Source of the DNA: Chthoniobacter sp.
Lineage (GTDB): Bacteria > Verrucomicrobiota > Verrucomicrobiia > Chthoniobacterales > Chthoniobacteraceae
Direction of reading: 5' to 3'
Length of the DNA stretch: 64,000 nucleotides
Assembly: GCA_021414005.1 (NCBI GenBank)
Contig: JAIOPH010000027.1
Span: 1 to 64,000, forward strand
The notes under the pieces were generated by a model. The model did not search any database and was not told the origin of the DNA. It saw nothing but the letters and a program-made list of their open reading frames with translations. This document shows, piece by piece, positions 7,843 to 16,888 of this stretch (the stretch's first letter is position 1; each line of letters begins with the position of its first letter). The translations under genes were made by a program, and so were the position numbers.

Positions 7843-8676
7843 ATGCAGCTCTACATCATGCGCGGTGGCGAACAACTCGGCCCGTTCTCCTCCGAAGAAG
7901 CCCGGCAGCGGCTCGCCAACGGTGAATTTCAACTTACCGACCTCGCTTGGGCCGAAGGTCTGGCCGTCTGGGTGCCGCTTTCTACCCTTCCCGGCTTCGC
8001 TCCAGTGCGTCCGCTGGAACATCCGTCCATCAGCGTGCCGCCGGTGCCTCCTGAGCGGGTGTCGCCCGCGGTCGGCCAGTCGCCCGGCCCGGTGCCCGGA
8101 GCGACGGGCAGGGCGGTCAAATCGTCGGGGCTCGCCATCGCCAGTCTGGTCTGCGGTTTTTTTTCCTTCCTCTTGCTGCCCGGAATTGCGGCCATCATTT
8201 GCGGGTATAAGGCGCGGTCCATGGCGAAAAAATCGTTCGGCACCATCGGTGGAAACGGTATGGCCTTGGCCGGGATTATCATGGGTTATGCGGGTGCCGC
8301 CGCAGTCCTTCTCGGCGTCGTTGCCGCACTTCTTCTGCCGGTTTTCGCTGGGGCAAAAGCGAACGCTCGCGACGAGCAAGCGCTGAATAGCGGAAAACTA
8401 ATCGGTATCGCCTGTCGAATGTATGCCTTCGATCACGACGGAGCCTTCCCGCCCAACCTCCAGGTGCTTTCGCCAAAATACCTTCCGAATCCTCAAATCG
8501 CTTTAGGCTTCGATTATTTTCCCGGTCAGCACGAAGACGACTCCCGGGAAAATGTCATCGTCTTTAGCAAATTGATGAACCGAAAGAACCAGCGTGTCGT
8601 CGTCCACGCCGATGGGTGGGTACTACTGGAGACAGGCACGCCCAGCGCGCCGGTTTTGCGAGAAAGTCCGCACTAG
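7843..8676 (+). CDS. GYF_2 / DUF4190 membrane protein
   Basis: 277 residues in three parts. Residues 1-50 are a GYF_2 domain (MQLYIMRGGEQLGPFSSEEARQ, with a W near 36 and 43). A Pro-rich linker runs to about 90. A DUF4190-like pair of membrane helices follows (SSGLAIASLVCGFFSFLLLPG and GNGMALAGIIMGYAG), then a C-terminal domain starting ALLLPVFAGAKANARDEQAL that recalls the type-II-secretion/prepilin-like DUF1559 start. The last part looks periplasmic and holds FDYFPGQ and HADGWVLLE. This architecture is common in Verrucomicrobiota. The function is unknown; GYF_2 domains are presumed to bind proline-rich partners. Confidence 0.78.
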   Translation: MQLYIMRGGEQLGPFSSEEARQRLANGEFQLTDLAWAEGLAVWVPLSTLPGFAPVRPLEHPSISVPPVPPERVSPAVGQSPGPVPGATGRAVKSSGLAIASLVCGFFSFLLLPGIAAIICGYKARSMAKKSFGTIGGNGMALAGIIMGYAGAAAVLLGVVAALLLPVFAGAKANARDEQALNSGKLIGIACRMYAFDHDGAFPPNLQVLSPKYLPNPQIALGFDYFPGQHEDDSRENVIVFSKLMNRKNQRVVVHADGWVLLETGTPSAPVLRESPH

Positions 8677-8688
8677 AATCCACCTCGA

Positions 8689-9837
8689 TCACGGCCGCGG
8701 CGCGAGCGCAAGCGCCGGCAGGTCATCCGCAAGCAGCGTCGCGACGATCGTCCGAGCGGCGTGCGGGCGACCCATCGCGGATGCCGCGCGGCGCATGGCG
8801 GCGAGGCGCGCGGGGTTTCCGAGCAGCTTGTCGATTTTGAACGGCAGCGTGGTCAGTTCATTACAGCGAATGCCGGCCCCCTCTTCGAGCAGGTGGTCGG
8901 CGTTGCGCTCCTCCTGGCCGGGGATTGGCGAGAAAACCGCCATCGGCAGCCCGCAGGCCAGCGCCTCGCTGGTCGTGAGCCCGCCGGGTTTGCCAATGAA
9001 AAGATCGCTCGCGTGCATCAGCTCGTGCATGCGGTCGGTGTAGCCGAGGATGCGGAAACGCCCCGTCTCCGCGCCCACGGCGGCGGCCACGCGCGCTTTC
9101 ACCTCCTCGCTTTTGCCACAAATCACCAGCGTTTGCGCGTCGTGCCGGAGTTGCTTCAGCCGCTCGACGATGACTTCCGTCGGCCCCACACCGAGCGCAC
9201 CGGCGGAGAGCAGCAGCGTGGTTTTTTCCGGAGCCAGGCCGTAACTCGCGCGCACCGCCGGGCGGTCGATGGGCTCGGCGAAAACCGGATCAATCGGGAT
9301 GCCGGAGACGGTGACGCGCTCGGCCGGAAGCCCCAGGGCTTCGAGGTGTGCCTTGGTCTCGTCGAGCGCCACGAAATAGCGATGAAAGACGCGCGACAGC
9401 CACATCGCGTGGCAGTCGAAATCCGTGACCGCGATGGCCAGCCGCGTATCAAGTTCCCCGCGCGCTATGAGATGCGCGATAATTCCCGCCGGGGTGAAGT
9501 GTGTGCAGACCGTGATCTGCGGGTTGAAAGCGCGAATCATCTTCACGAGCGGGCGCGTGTTCAGCCGCTCGAATTGCAGGCGCAGCTTGTCGTTTTGCCA
9601 CGGCGCATCGCTCGCGCGGTAAGCCCAGCCGAGCACATCCGGCGCATCGCGCACGAGCTTCAGGTAGAGCTTCGAATAGGCGTCGTGAAAGAGCTTATTG
9701 GTGAACTTCAGCGCATCCTCATTGCGCACCGCCGCCACCCGTTCATCACGCGCGAATTCCTTCTCCAACGCCTGCGCCGCCCGCACATGACCGGTGCCCG
9801 CACTGGCGGAGAGAAGGAGGACGCGCTGTTTCGACAT
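8689..9837 (-). CDS. MurG/MGDG-synthase-type glycosyltransferase
   Basis: 382 residues from the ATG at 9837 (an in-frame ATG at 9897 would add 20 residues). The N-terminus VLLLSASAGTGHVRAAQAL is the glycine-rich acceptor-binding loop of GT28 enzymes of the MGDG-synthase group. VTDFDCHAMW follows, and the C-terminal donor site contains FIGKPGGLTTSEALACGLP and PGQEERNA. Family members transfer a sugar from a UDP-sugar to diacylglycerol or a related lipid. Which lipid is made here cannot be read from the sequence. It is divergent from serS. Confidence 0.85.
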   Translation of the reverse strand: MSKQRVLLLSASAGTGHVRAAQALEKEFARDERVAAVRNEDALKFTNKLFHDAYSKLYLKLVRDAPDVLGWAYRASDAPWQNDKLRLQFERLNTRPLVKMIRAFNPQITVCTHFTPAGIIAHLIARGELDTRLAIAVTDFDCHAMWLSRVFHRYFVALDETKAHLEALGLPAERVTVSGIPIDPVFAEPIDRPAVRASYGLAPEKTTLLLSAGALGVGPTEVIVERLKQLRHDAQTLVICGKSEEVKARVAAAVGAETGRFRILGYTDRMHELMHASDLFIGKPGGLTTSEALACGLPMAVFSPIPGQEERNADHLLEEGAGIRCNELTTLPFKIDKLLGNPARLAAMRRAASAMGRPHAARTIVATLLADDLPALALAPRP

Positions 9838-9932
9838 GCCGCGCAGCGTGGCACGCCGGACGCCGTTTGGCGACCTCGCTTGTGTCGAGTCGAGCATTGC
9901 CCTCCGCGGAGGCGCTCCCTAGCTTCCCGCGC

Positions 9933-11204
9933 ATGCTCGACATCCGCCTCATTCGCGAAAATCCCGATCTCGTCCGCAGCCGCCTCGCCACGCGGGGCAG
10001 CGACGCCCAGACGAAGATCGACGCCGTACTGGCGATTGACGCGGAACGCCGGGCGGCGGAGACGCGGCTCCAGCATTTGCAGGGCGACCGCAAGCGGATC
10101 AGCAAGGAGATCGGCGGGAAAAAGGCGCGCGGCGAGGACACTGCGGAGATTGAGGCGCAGGTGCGGGGCATCGGCGACGAGATTGCTCAGCTCAACGCCC
10201 GCGCCGCGGCAGGCGAGCAGGAGCAGCGCGAACTTTTGCTCCATCTGCCGAATCTCCCACACGCCGAGGCACCCGTAGGCGCGGACGCGAGCGCGAACCC
10301 GGAAGTGCGCGTGTGGGGTAGCAAGCCGGCGTTCGCTTTCACGCCGAAGTCGCATGTCGAGCTGGGCGAAAAACTCGGGCTGCTCGACTTCGAACGCGCG
10401 ACGAAAATCAGCGGCAGCGCCTTTGCTGTCTTCACCGGCGCGGGGGCGCGGTTGGAGCGGACGCTGCTGAATTTCCTGCTCGATCTGCACACGCGCGAGC
10501 ACGCCTACACCGAAGTCAGCACGCCGTTTGTGGTGCGACCGGAGGCGCTCACCGGCACGTCGCAGCTCCCGAAATTCGAAGATCAGCTCTACCGCTGCAA
10601 AGACGACGAGCTTTACCTCGCGCCGACCGCCGAGGTGCCGGTGACGAATCTGCACGCCGACGAAATTCTCCGCCCCGACCAACTGCCGATCCGCTACGCG
10701 GCTTACACACCGTGCTTCCGCCGCGAGGCCGGCTCAGCGGGACTCGGCACACGCGGGCTCATCCGCATGCACCAGTTCGACAAGGTGGAATTGGTGAAAA
10801 TCACCACGCCGGAAAATTCCTTCGCCGAACTTGAGTCGCTGACCGCCGACGCAGAGAAGGTGCTGCAACTCCTCGGGCTGCACTACCGGGTGATCGAACT
10901 TTGCACGGGAGACATCGGCTTTGGCTCCGCAAAAACCTACGACATCGAGGTCTGGGCGCCCGGCCAAAACGCCTATCTCGAAGTTTCGAGTTGCTCGAAT
11001 TTTGGCGACTTCCAGGCCCGCCGGATGGCGCTGCGCTACAAGGCCGAGGACGGCAAAAACCATTTCTGCCACACCATCAACGGCTCGGGCACCGCGCTGC
11101 CACGGCTCTTCGTCGCGCTGCTCGAAACATATCAGCAGGCCGACGGCACGGTGCTGCTTCCGCCGATTCTCCACGACCGTTTCGGCGCGGACCGCATCGG
11201 GTAA
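9933..11204 (+). CDS. serS: Seryl-tRNA synthetase
   Basis: 423 residues from the ATG at 9933 (MLDIRLIREN). It has an N-terminal coiled-coil arm (residues about 30-105) and a class II catalytic core, with motif 2 near CFRREAGSAGLGTRGL and HQFDKVEL, and motif 3 near NGSGTALPRLFVALLE. The conserved EVSSCSNFGDFQARR segment is present. It charges tRNA-Ser. Length is normal. The stop at 11202-11204 is immediately followed by the tilS ATG, so the two tRNA-related genes are almost certainly cotranscribed. Confidence 0.97.
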   Translation: MLDIRLIRENPDLVRSRLATRGSDAQTKIDAVLAIDAERRAAETRLQHLQGDRKRISKEIGGKKARGEDTAEIEAQVRGIGDEIAQLNARAAAGEQEQRELLLHLPNLPHAEAPVGADASANPEVRVWGSKPAFAFTPKSHVELGEKLGLLDFERATKISGSAFAVFTGAGARLERTLLNFLLDLHTREHAYTEVSTPFVVRPEALTGTSQLPKFEDQLYRCKDDELYLAPTAEVPVTNLHADEILRPDQLPIRYAAYTPCFRREAGSAGLGTRGLIRMHQFDKVELVKITTPENSFAELESLTADAEKVLQLLGLHYRVIELCTGDIGFGSAKTYDIEVWAPGQNAYLEVSSCSNFGDFQARRMALRYKAEDGKNHFCHTINGSGTALPRLFVALLETYQQADGTVLLPPILHDRFGADRIG

Positions 11205-12149
11205 ATGGATACGCCCTTTCCGCCGGACGCGCGCTGTCTGATCGGCGTCTCCGGCGGGCGGGATTCCGTGGCGCTGCTGCATTTGCTGCTCGACGCGGGG
11301 TTCAAGAAACTCGTCGTCTGCCATCTCGATCACGCCCTGCGCGCCGAGAGCGCGGAGGATGCGCGCTTCGTGGCGGCGCTCGCGAAACAGCTTGGGCTCA
11401 AGTCCGTCGTCGCGCGGGAAAACGTGGCCGCGCGTGCGAAGCGGAAACGCCAGTCGCTCGAAACCGCCGCCCGCGAGGCGCGCTACGCGTTCTTCGCGCG
11501 GGTCGCGCGCGCGCAGAAATGTCCGCGCCTCTTCCTCGCGCATCACGCGGATGACCAGGTGGAGACGCTGCTTTTCAATCTCTTCCGCGGCTCCGCCGCC
11601 GCCGGGCTCGCCGGCATGCGTCCGCTCACCGAGCGCGAAATCGGCGGCGTGACTTTGCAAATCGCCCGCCCGCTGCTCGGCATGTGGCGCGAGGAAATTG
11701 ACGCCTACATTGCCGCGCACGGCCTCGCCTTTCGCGAGGATGCCTCCAACACCGACCCGCACCACACACGCAACCGTCTGCGCCACGAAATCATTCCCGG
11801 CCTTGAGCGCACCTTGGGCCGCGACATCCGCCGCTCCGTCTGGCGCGCGGCAGAGATTTTGCGCGATGAGGACGACTTCCTCGCCAGCCAGCCCGCGCTG
11901 CGCGATCTGCCGGAAACCTTGGAAACATCCACCCTGCGTGCCCAACCCATCGCGCTCCAGCGGCGCATCATTCACTCGTGGTTGAAAACACAGCTGGTGA
12001 CCGGTGTCGGCTTCGACGACGTCGAGGCCGTGCGCGGTCTGCTGACGGGCTCGCGCGCGAAGATCAATCTCCCCGGCGGCTGGCACGCACGCCGGCGTGC
12101 GAAGCAAATCTTCCTCGACCGTCCGGGCGGAACCAGCCTTTGCGATTGA
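11205..12149 (+). CDS. tilS: tRNA(Ile)-lysidine synthase TilS
   Basis: 314 residues. The PP-loop SGGRDSVALLHLLL near residue 20 binds ATP. HLDHALRAES, LAHHADDQVETLLFNL and the later RNRLRHEIIP segments are TilS hallmarks. The enzyme converts C34 of the CAU-anticodon isoleucine tRNA to lysidine so that it reads AUA. It is short compared with E. coli TilS (about 430), matching the compact form without the full C-terminal region. It starts directly after the serS stop. Confidence 0.93.
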   Translation: MDTPFPPDARCLIGVSGGRDSVALLHLLLDAGFKKLVVCHLDHALRAESAEDARFVAALAKQLGLKSVVARENVAARAKRKRQSLETAAREARYAFFARVARAQKCPRLFLAHHADDQVETLLFNLFRGSAAAGLAGMRPLTEREIGGVTLQIARPLLGMWREEIDAYIAAHGLAFREDASNTDPHHTRNRLRHEIIPGLERTLGRDIRRSVWRAAEILRDEDDFLASQPALRDLPETLETSTLRAQPIALQRRIIHSWLKTQLVTGVGFDDVEAVRGLLTGSRAKINLPGGWHARRRAKQIFLDRPGGTSLCD

Positions 12150-12181
12150 TCGACCTGCTTTCGCCCCTAAAGTCCGCCGTC

Positions 12182-13690
12182 ATGCTCGCCTCCCTCGCCG
12201 ACTTTCGCGCCATCCTCGTGGAAGTGCTCGCTGTGCCGGTACTCTACATCGGCGCGATTGCCCTGGGTCGGTGGCTGAAGCGCCACTCGGGCGTGCAACT
12301 CGGCCTGCTCTATCAGCTTTTCTGCATCGTCTTTTCGCTGTGGCTGCCGCTGGAAATTCTCGGAACCGAATTTCCCAACCGGGAAAAAGTCATGTGTCTG
12401 GCCCGCGCGGCCAATGTGCTGCTCGGCGCGATCTTTCTGCTGGCGCTGGTCAAACGTTACTTCTGGGAGCTGTGGTATGAGCGGAACCGCAAGGAGCGCG
12501 CGCCGAAGTTTCTCAGCCAGATCTCCGCGCTCATCACCATCATCCTCGCGATCTTCGTCGTCATCGGCGGGGTGTACGGGCACAGCATCGAGGGCGTGGT
12601 TTTCGGTTCGACGGTGGTGGTCGGCATCGTGGGTTTTGCCATGCAGGATTTGCTCGGCAACATCATCGCCGGTGTCGCGCTGGAAATCGGCAAGCCCTTC
12701 AAGCCGGGCGACTGGCTGAAAGTGGAAGGCCAGCACGCCGAGGTCATCGAGGTGAACTGGCGCTCCACGCGGCTGCGGACGAACGACGACATCTACCTCG
12801 ACATCCCGAATAAAACGATCGTTGGCACCACGATCACAAATCTGACCTACCCGACGCGCCAGCACGCCATCCGGCTGAGCGTGGGTTTCGAGTATTCCAC
12901 GCCGCCCAATCTCGTGAAAGACATCATGGCCCGCGCCGCCGCCGAGGCGAATGGCGTGCTCATCACTCCCCCGCCGAAGGTTTACTTGAAAGACTTTGGC
13001 GACTCCTCGGTGATCTACGAGGTCAAGTTTTGGCTGGAGGACGAAGCCCTTTACAACGACACGCTCGACGGCATTCGCACGAACATTTGGTACGCCGCCC
13101 AGCGCCACCGTATCACCATCCCCTTCCCCATTCGCACGCTCCAGATCGAGCGGACGAAAGCAGGCCCGCCCGAAGCTCTCGCCGCCGCCCGAGCCACGGT
13201 GCACAAGCAGCCTTTTCTCCAACTCCTCGACGAGGCCCAAGTGGACAAACTGCTGGCCAATGCGCGCCTGCTCCGCTTTGGACGCGGCGAAAAAGTCATC
13301 CAGCAGGGCGCGGCGGGCGAGTCCATGTTCATGCTGCTCAACGGCGAAGCGGATGTGCTCATCGGCGTGAATGGACAGCACACGCGGGTCGCCACGTTGC
13401 GGAGCGGCGATTACTGCGGCGAGATGTCGCTGCTCACCGGCGAGCCGCGCAGCGCCACGGTGGTGGCGGTGACGGACTGTGAAATGTGGGAGATTGCCAA
13501 GCCAGTGATCGCGGAGTTTTTGCAGCATAACGAAGCGCTCGTGGAAAAGCTGGGCGCGCTCCTCGCGCAGCGCCGGATGGAGACCGAGGGCATCCTCGCC
13601 TCAACCACCGAGCACGCGCACATCATCACGAAGCAGAAGGAATACACCGCCGGCTTCTTGAAGAAGCTCTCGTCGTTTTTCGAGTTATAG
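12182..13690 (+). CDS. MscS-type channel with C-terminal cyclic-nucleotide-binding domain
   Basis: 502 residues. Four N-terminal membrane helices (residues about 15-35, 40-60, 75-95, 112-135) precede the MscS pore-lining helix and beta domain (VVVGIVGFAMQDLLGNIIAG, then PFKPGDWLKV, TNLTYP). Residues about 360-475 are a cyclic-nucleotide-binding fold with the phosphate cassette GEMSLLTGEPRSATV. Similar fusions are known as bacterial cyclic-nucleotide-gated (bCNG) channels of the MscS superfamily. It would sit in the inner membrane and open in response to ligand and/or tension. The ATG at 12182 lies 32 bases after tilS. No cyclase gene is in the window. Confidence 0.9.
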   Translation: MLASLADFRAILVEVLAVPVLYIGAIALGRWLKRHSGVQLGLLYQLFCIVFSLWLPLEILGTEFPNREKVMCLARAANVLLGAIFLLALVKRYFWELWYERNRKERAPKFLSQISALITIILAIFVVIGGVYGHSIEGVVFGSTVVVGIVGFAMQDLLGNIIAGVALEIGKPFKPGDWLKVEGQHAEVIEVNWRSTRLRTNDDIYLDIPNKTIVGTTITNLTYPTRQHAIRLSVGFEYSTPPNLVKDIMARAAAEANGVLITPPPKVYLKDFGDSSVIYEVKFWLEDEALYNDTLDGIRTNIWYAAQRHRITIPFPIRTLQIERTKAGPPEALAAARATVHKQPFLQLLDEAQVDKLLANARLLRFGRGEKVIQQGAAGESMFMLLNGEADVLIGVNGQHTRVATLRSGDYCGEMSLLTGEPRSATVVAVTDCEMWEIAKPVIAEFLQHNEALVEKLGALLAQRRMETEGILASTTEHAHIITKQKEYTAGFLKKLSSFFEL

Positions 13691-13721
13691 CGGGAGGCTT
13701 GCGCTGCGGCCCGCTCGCGCC

Positions 13722-15344
13722 CTACTCCGCCGCGAGCGTCTCCGGCGCGGCGGGTTGGTTCTGCGTCATCAGGTGCCGAATTTCCAGCGGCGTGAGCGCG
13801 CGGTCGGCGATGAAGAGTTCATCCAGCGCGCCGCGGAAATGCGCGCCGGACGCACTGCCCGCGAGACTGCGCCCGATCCAGAGCACCTCTTCGGTCGGGC
13901 CCGCTATTTCCCCGCCGCCGCCGGTTCCGTTGCGCCCGCGTTTGGGATTACGGCGCGCGGACAGGCCATCAAGCCGGCCATCCACATACTGGCGGATCTG
14001 CAGCCCCTCCGCCTTTCCTTTTGGCGAAAAAACCACCGCGAGATGATGCCAGCGTCCGTCGCGCAGCGGCATGCTGCCGATGAGCGAATTACGCCCGGCA
14101 CCCGTCCGCAACACCCCGAGCGCGCCATCGAGCGGGTTGCGGTTCCACCCGATCTCGATGCCGCGTGCGCCATGGCCCGGCCAGGCGAGCACCGCCCCGG
14201 CTTCAGGCAGCGGGGCATCGGCAGCCACATTGATCCAAAACGCCACGGTGCGCGCGCTGCGCTTGGCGATGCCGGGCATGCTGGCTTTGGCGAAAAGCCG
14301 CCCGTCGAGATGCAGCGCGCGCCCCCAGCGACCTTCGGTGCGCGTGCCAGCCGAGAGCGCATCGTCGGTGGGTTCGACCTGCGCGGTGAAACTCCTGTCC
14401 GCAGGGCTGCCACTCTCCGCGAAGGCCGGGCCGGCTTCCTCATCGAATGACCAGTGCACGAAATTCGCGGGCCGAACGAAACGCTCCAGCGCGAGCTTGC
14501 GACCGAGCTTCGCGAGCTTGGCATCGCGGTCGCGCACCTCGCTGCTGCCGGCGACGCTGAAACGCCGCGCCTGTTTTTCGTGCAGCACCACGGATGCAAG
14601 ACTATTGCCGGCGGCATCGCGCGCGGCCGCTTCCACGGAGCCTTTCAGCACGAAGACTTCCGTCGCTCCGCTCGCATCCGCGACCATGCTGAACTCCGTG
14701 CCGAGATCGACCACCTCGACGCTTGGATTCGCGATGCGAAACCCGATCGCCTCGTGCGGCACGCTGGCCTTCAACGTGCCGCGATGCAGCACCGCGTCCC
14801 ACGCGGAGGCGAGGTCGAGCGACACCGGTCCCTCGATCGTTATCTGCGCGCCGCAGTCGAAAGTGATCTCCGCGATTCCGCTTTGCAGCTCGATCCGCTG
14901 GCCACGGTGCAACTCCGCGCCAGGCTGCAAGGCTGCGCCCGCCCAGCGGCACTCGTGCGCGCCGGAAAGCCGCGCCACGGAATCGTCGCGGCTTTCCTGC
15001 TCTGCGCTCGCCACCTCGCCGGCGGCGTCGCGCTTTTCCGCTCCGCCGAACCAGAAAGCCAGCGCCACGCACGCCGCCGCGGCCAGCGCGCCCGCCGTCC
15101 ACGCCCACGCCGGCACGCGCACGATCCGCCGTTTGGGCGCATCGGGCGCATCGGCCTGCATCTCGCCCGCGTAGTCGAAAAGGCTCGCCGAGAGCGCCAG
15201 CGTGCGGACGTAGAAACGGCGCGCGTCGTCCGAAACCGCGAGCATTTCCTCCAGCCGCGCCCGCTCGTCGGCAGTGAGCGCGCCGTCAATCAGCGCGTGG
15301 CAGAGCGCGTTGAGTTCGAGCAGTTCGTGGTCCGGCAGACTCAT
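13722..15344 (-). CDS. FecR-like anti-sigma protein with C-terminal LamG domain
   Basis: 540 residues. The N-terminal 75 residues are a cytoplasmic anti-sigma-type segment (LLELNALCHALIDGALTADE). One membrane helix follows (about 78-100), then a FecR-like domain (EITFDCGAQITIEGP, VVDLGTEFSMVAD, VLKGSV) to about 250. A concanavalin-like LamG fold covers 320-525 (TVAFWINVAAD, WHHLAVVF, FRGALDELFIADRAL). Its ATG overlaps the stop of the sigma gene upstream (ATGA, 15341-15344), so the two are coupled. It likely holds the sigma factor in check and senses a sugar or surface ligand through LamG (inference from the family). Confidence 0.85.
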   Translation of the reverse strand: MSLPDHELLELNALCHALIDGALTADERARLEEMLAVSDDARRFYVRTLALSASLFDYAGEMQADAPDAPKRRIVRVPAWAWTAGALAAAACVALAFWFGGAEKRDAAGEVASAEQESRDDSVARLSGAHECRWAGAALQPGAELHRGQRIELQSGIAEITFDCGAQITIEGPVSLDLASAWDAVLHRGTLKASVPHEAIGFRIANPSVEVVDLGTEFSMVADASGATEVFVLKGSVEAAARDAAGNSLASVVLHEKQARRFSVAGSSEVRDRDAKLAKLGRKLALERFVRPANFVHWSFDEEAGPAFAESGSPADRSFTAQVEPTDDALSAGTRTEGRWGRALHLDGRLFAKASMPGIAKRSARTVAFWINVAADAPLPEAGAVLAWPGHGARGIEIGWNRNPLDGALGVLRTGAGRNSLIGSMPLRDGRWHHLAVVFSPKGKAEGLQIRQYVDGRLDGLSARRNPKRGRNGTGGGGEIAGPTEEVLWIGRSLAGSASGAHFRGALDELFIADRALTPLEIRHLMTQNQPAAPETLAAE

Positions 15345-15880
15345 ACCGCGCCCTCCACCGAGAGTTGGTTCGTCACGCAGTCGAGCAGCAGTTTGCGCAG
15401 CCGTCCGAGCGCCTTGTAAGCGGCGACAAGCGAGCGACCCGAGCGCTGCGCCGCCTCCTCCACCCCGCTGCCCGGCTCATAGCGCGTGAGCAGCAGTTCG
15501 CGGTCGCGCGGGTGCAGTTTGGCCAGGCACTTCGCCAGCGCCTCGTGGCGCGCGTTCATCTCCGGGAGCAGTTCCGCCGCCGTCTCGGCGATGGCGTCCA
15601 CCACCTCCTGGTTGAAGACGACCTTCGAGCGCGCAAATTTTTGCCGCGCCCGACGCACCTCCCAATACGCGATCTGGCACGCCCACGCGGCGAAGTCCGT
15701 GCCAGACCGAAACTGGTCGAACTTCTCGCAGATCACCACGCTCGTTTCCTGCAGGATGTCCTGCGCGTCATGCCGGTCCGGCACGAGCGTGTAGATGTAG
15801 CCGAAAATCCGCCGCTGATGCTGCGTCATGAGCAGCATCAGTTGCTTGGAGCGGTCGGGAGTGTCGGCGGCGGGTTCCAT
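15341..15880 (-). CDS. ECF RNA polymerase sigma factor (rhodopirellula/verrucomicrobium type)
   Basis: 179 residues. Region 2 is visible as HQRRIFGYIYTLVPDRHDA.DILQETSVV, with a WACQIAYWEVRRARQK segment. Region 4 is LHPRDRELLLTRYEPGSGVEEAAQRSGRS. The DAxDILQET and YWEVRRxRQ patterns are typical of the sigma subfamily expanded in Planctomycetes and Verrucomicrobia. It is the first gene of a two-gene unit with the FecR-LamG protein. Its targets may include the adjacent EF-hand and cytochrome/DUF1549 genes, but no promoter motif could be shown. Confidence 0.92.
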   Translation of the reverse strand: MEPAADTPDRSKQLMLLMTQHQRRIFGYIYTLVPDRHDAQDILQETSVVICEKFDQFRSGTDFAAWACQIAYWEVRRARQKFARSKVVFNQEVVDAIAETAAELLPEMNARHEALAKCLAKLHPRDRELLLTRYEPGSGVEEAAQRSGRSLVAAYKALGRLRKLLLDCVTNQLSVEGAV

Positions 15881-15931
15881 GCTGGGCTGGAAATGTGGAC
15901 ACGCCCCGTGCGGGCGTTCGCGTGCGGCGGG

Positions 15932-16330
15932 CTACTGCACCTTCTTTTCAGCCGCCGGAGCGGCCGGAGCCACTGGTGCCGGCGCGACCGGTGCGGCGGC
16001 GGCGTCCTTCTTTTTGCCCTTGCCGCCGCCTTTGCCGCCCTTGCCCTTGTGGATCGCGGCAATTTCAGCGTCGTCGAGCGTGCCGTCCGCGTTCGTGTCG
16101 AGCAGCTTGAGCGCACCGGCTTTGTCGGCAGCGAAAGCGTCGCGCACGGCCTTGATTTCATCGCCCGTGATCGCGTGGTCGCTGTCCTTGTCGTAAAGGT
16201 TGAGCGCTGCGCCGATGGCCTCTTTCACGGGGTCCTTGGGTTTCTTGTCACCCTTCGCGGCCAGCAGCGGAGACGGCAGCGCGATGGCGAGCAGGGCGGT
16301 GGTGATGGGAAGGATGTGGGTCAGTTTCAT
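15932..16330 (-). CDS. Secreted EF-hand protein (copy 1)
   Basis: 132 residues, signal peptide to about residue 24 (MKLTHILPITTALLAIALPS). Two EF-hand loops are visible, DKDSDHAITGDE (about 48-59) and DTNADGTLDDAE (about 80-91). Each has acidic residues at the calcium positions. A Lys/Gly-rich stretch and an Ala/Pro-rich tail end the protein. It is a tandem paralogue of the gene at 16375-16734. Likely a periplasmic or extracellular calcium-binding protein; partner unknown. Confidence 0.85.
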   Translation of the reverse strand: MKLTHILPITTALLAIALPSPLLAAKGDKKPKDPVKEAIGAALNLYDKDSDHAITGDEIKAVRDAFAADKAGALKLLDTNADGTLDDAEIAAIHKGKGGKGGGKGKKKDAAAAPVAPAPVAPAAPAAEKKVQ

Positions 16331-16374
16331 GTCGTTGTTGTTTGGTTGGATTGTTGTGGGATTCGGGCGGCAGC

Positions 16375-16734
16375 CTACACGTTCTTGTTTTTCTTCCCGC
16401 CTTTTTTTCCGCCCTTGCCCTTGCCGTGCTTGCCTTTGCCCTTGTGGATGGCGGCGATTTCGTTGTCGTCGAGCGTGCCATCGGTATTCACGTCGAGCGC
16501 GGCCAGCGGACCTGTCTTGGCCGCGGCGAAGTCCGCGCGCAACGCCACGATCTCGTCGCCCGTGATGACGCCATCGGCATTTTTGTCGTGGGCACTTAGA
16601 GCGGCGGCCGAAGCCTGTTTCAGGGGGCTCTTGGCCTTCTTGCCCTTACCCTTGCCCTTGCCGGCCAGAGCCGAGGTGGGAATGGCGATGGCGATCAGGG
16701 CGGCGGAGATGGTGAGGATGCGGGTGAGTTTCAT
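16375..16734 (-). CDS. Secreted EF-hand protein (copy 2)
   Basis: 119 residues, signal peptide (MKLTRILTISAALIAIAI) closely matching copy 1. EF-hand loops are DKNADGVITGDE and DVNTDGTLDDNE, followed by IAAIHKGKGKHGKGKG and a Lys/Gly tail ending KKNKNV. The first loop keeps all the acidic or Asn ligands, whereas copy 1 has a His at one position. The two genes are 44 bases apart, so this is a recent-looking duplication with divergent tails. Function beyond calcium binding is not known. Confidence 0.85.
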   Translation of the reverse strand: MKLTRILTISAALIAIAIPTSALAGKGKGKGKKAKSPLKQASAAALSAHDKNADGVITGDEIVALRADFAAAKTGPLAALDVNTDGTLDDNEIAAIHKGKGKHGKGKGGKKGGKKNKNV

Positions 16735-16888
16735 GTTGGGATGATGTTATTGGATTGATGAATTTGGAAGCGGAGCTTCGGCTGCTTAACCACGCGGCCC
16801 GTAAGGATTGGGACAACGAATGCACTTTGTTTGCCGATTTTCGGCTTATCTCAAAGCACCGGCAGCGTCAGCCGCTGGTGTCCCGGCG

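Noticed and set aside
8761..10278. Plus-strand open frame of 505 codons opposite the glycosyltransferase
   Set aside because: No domain; overlaps the start of serS in another frame and opposes a gene with clear motifs.
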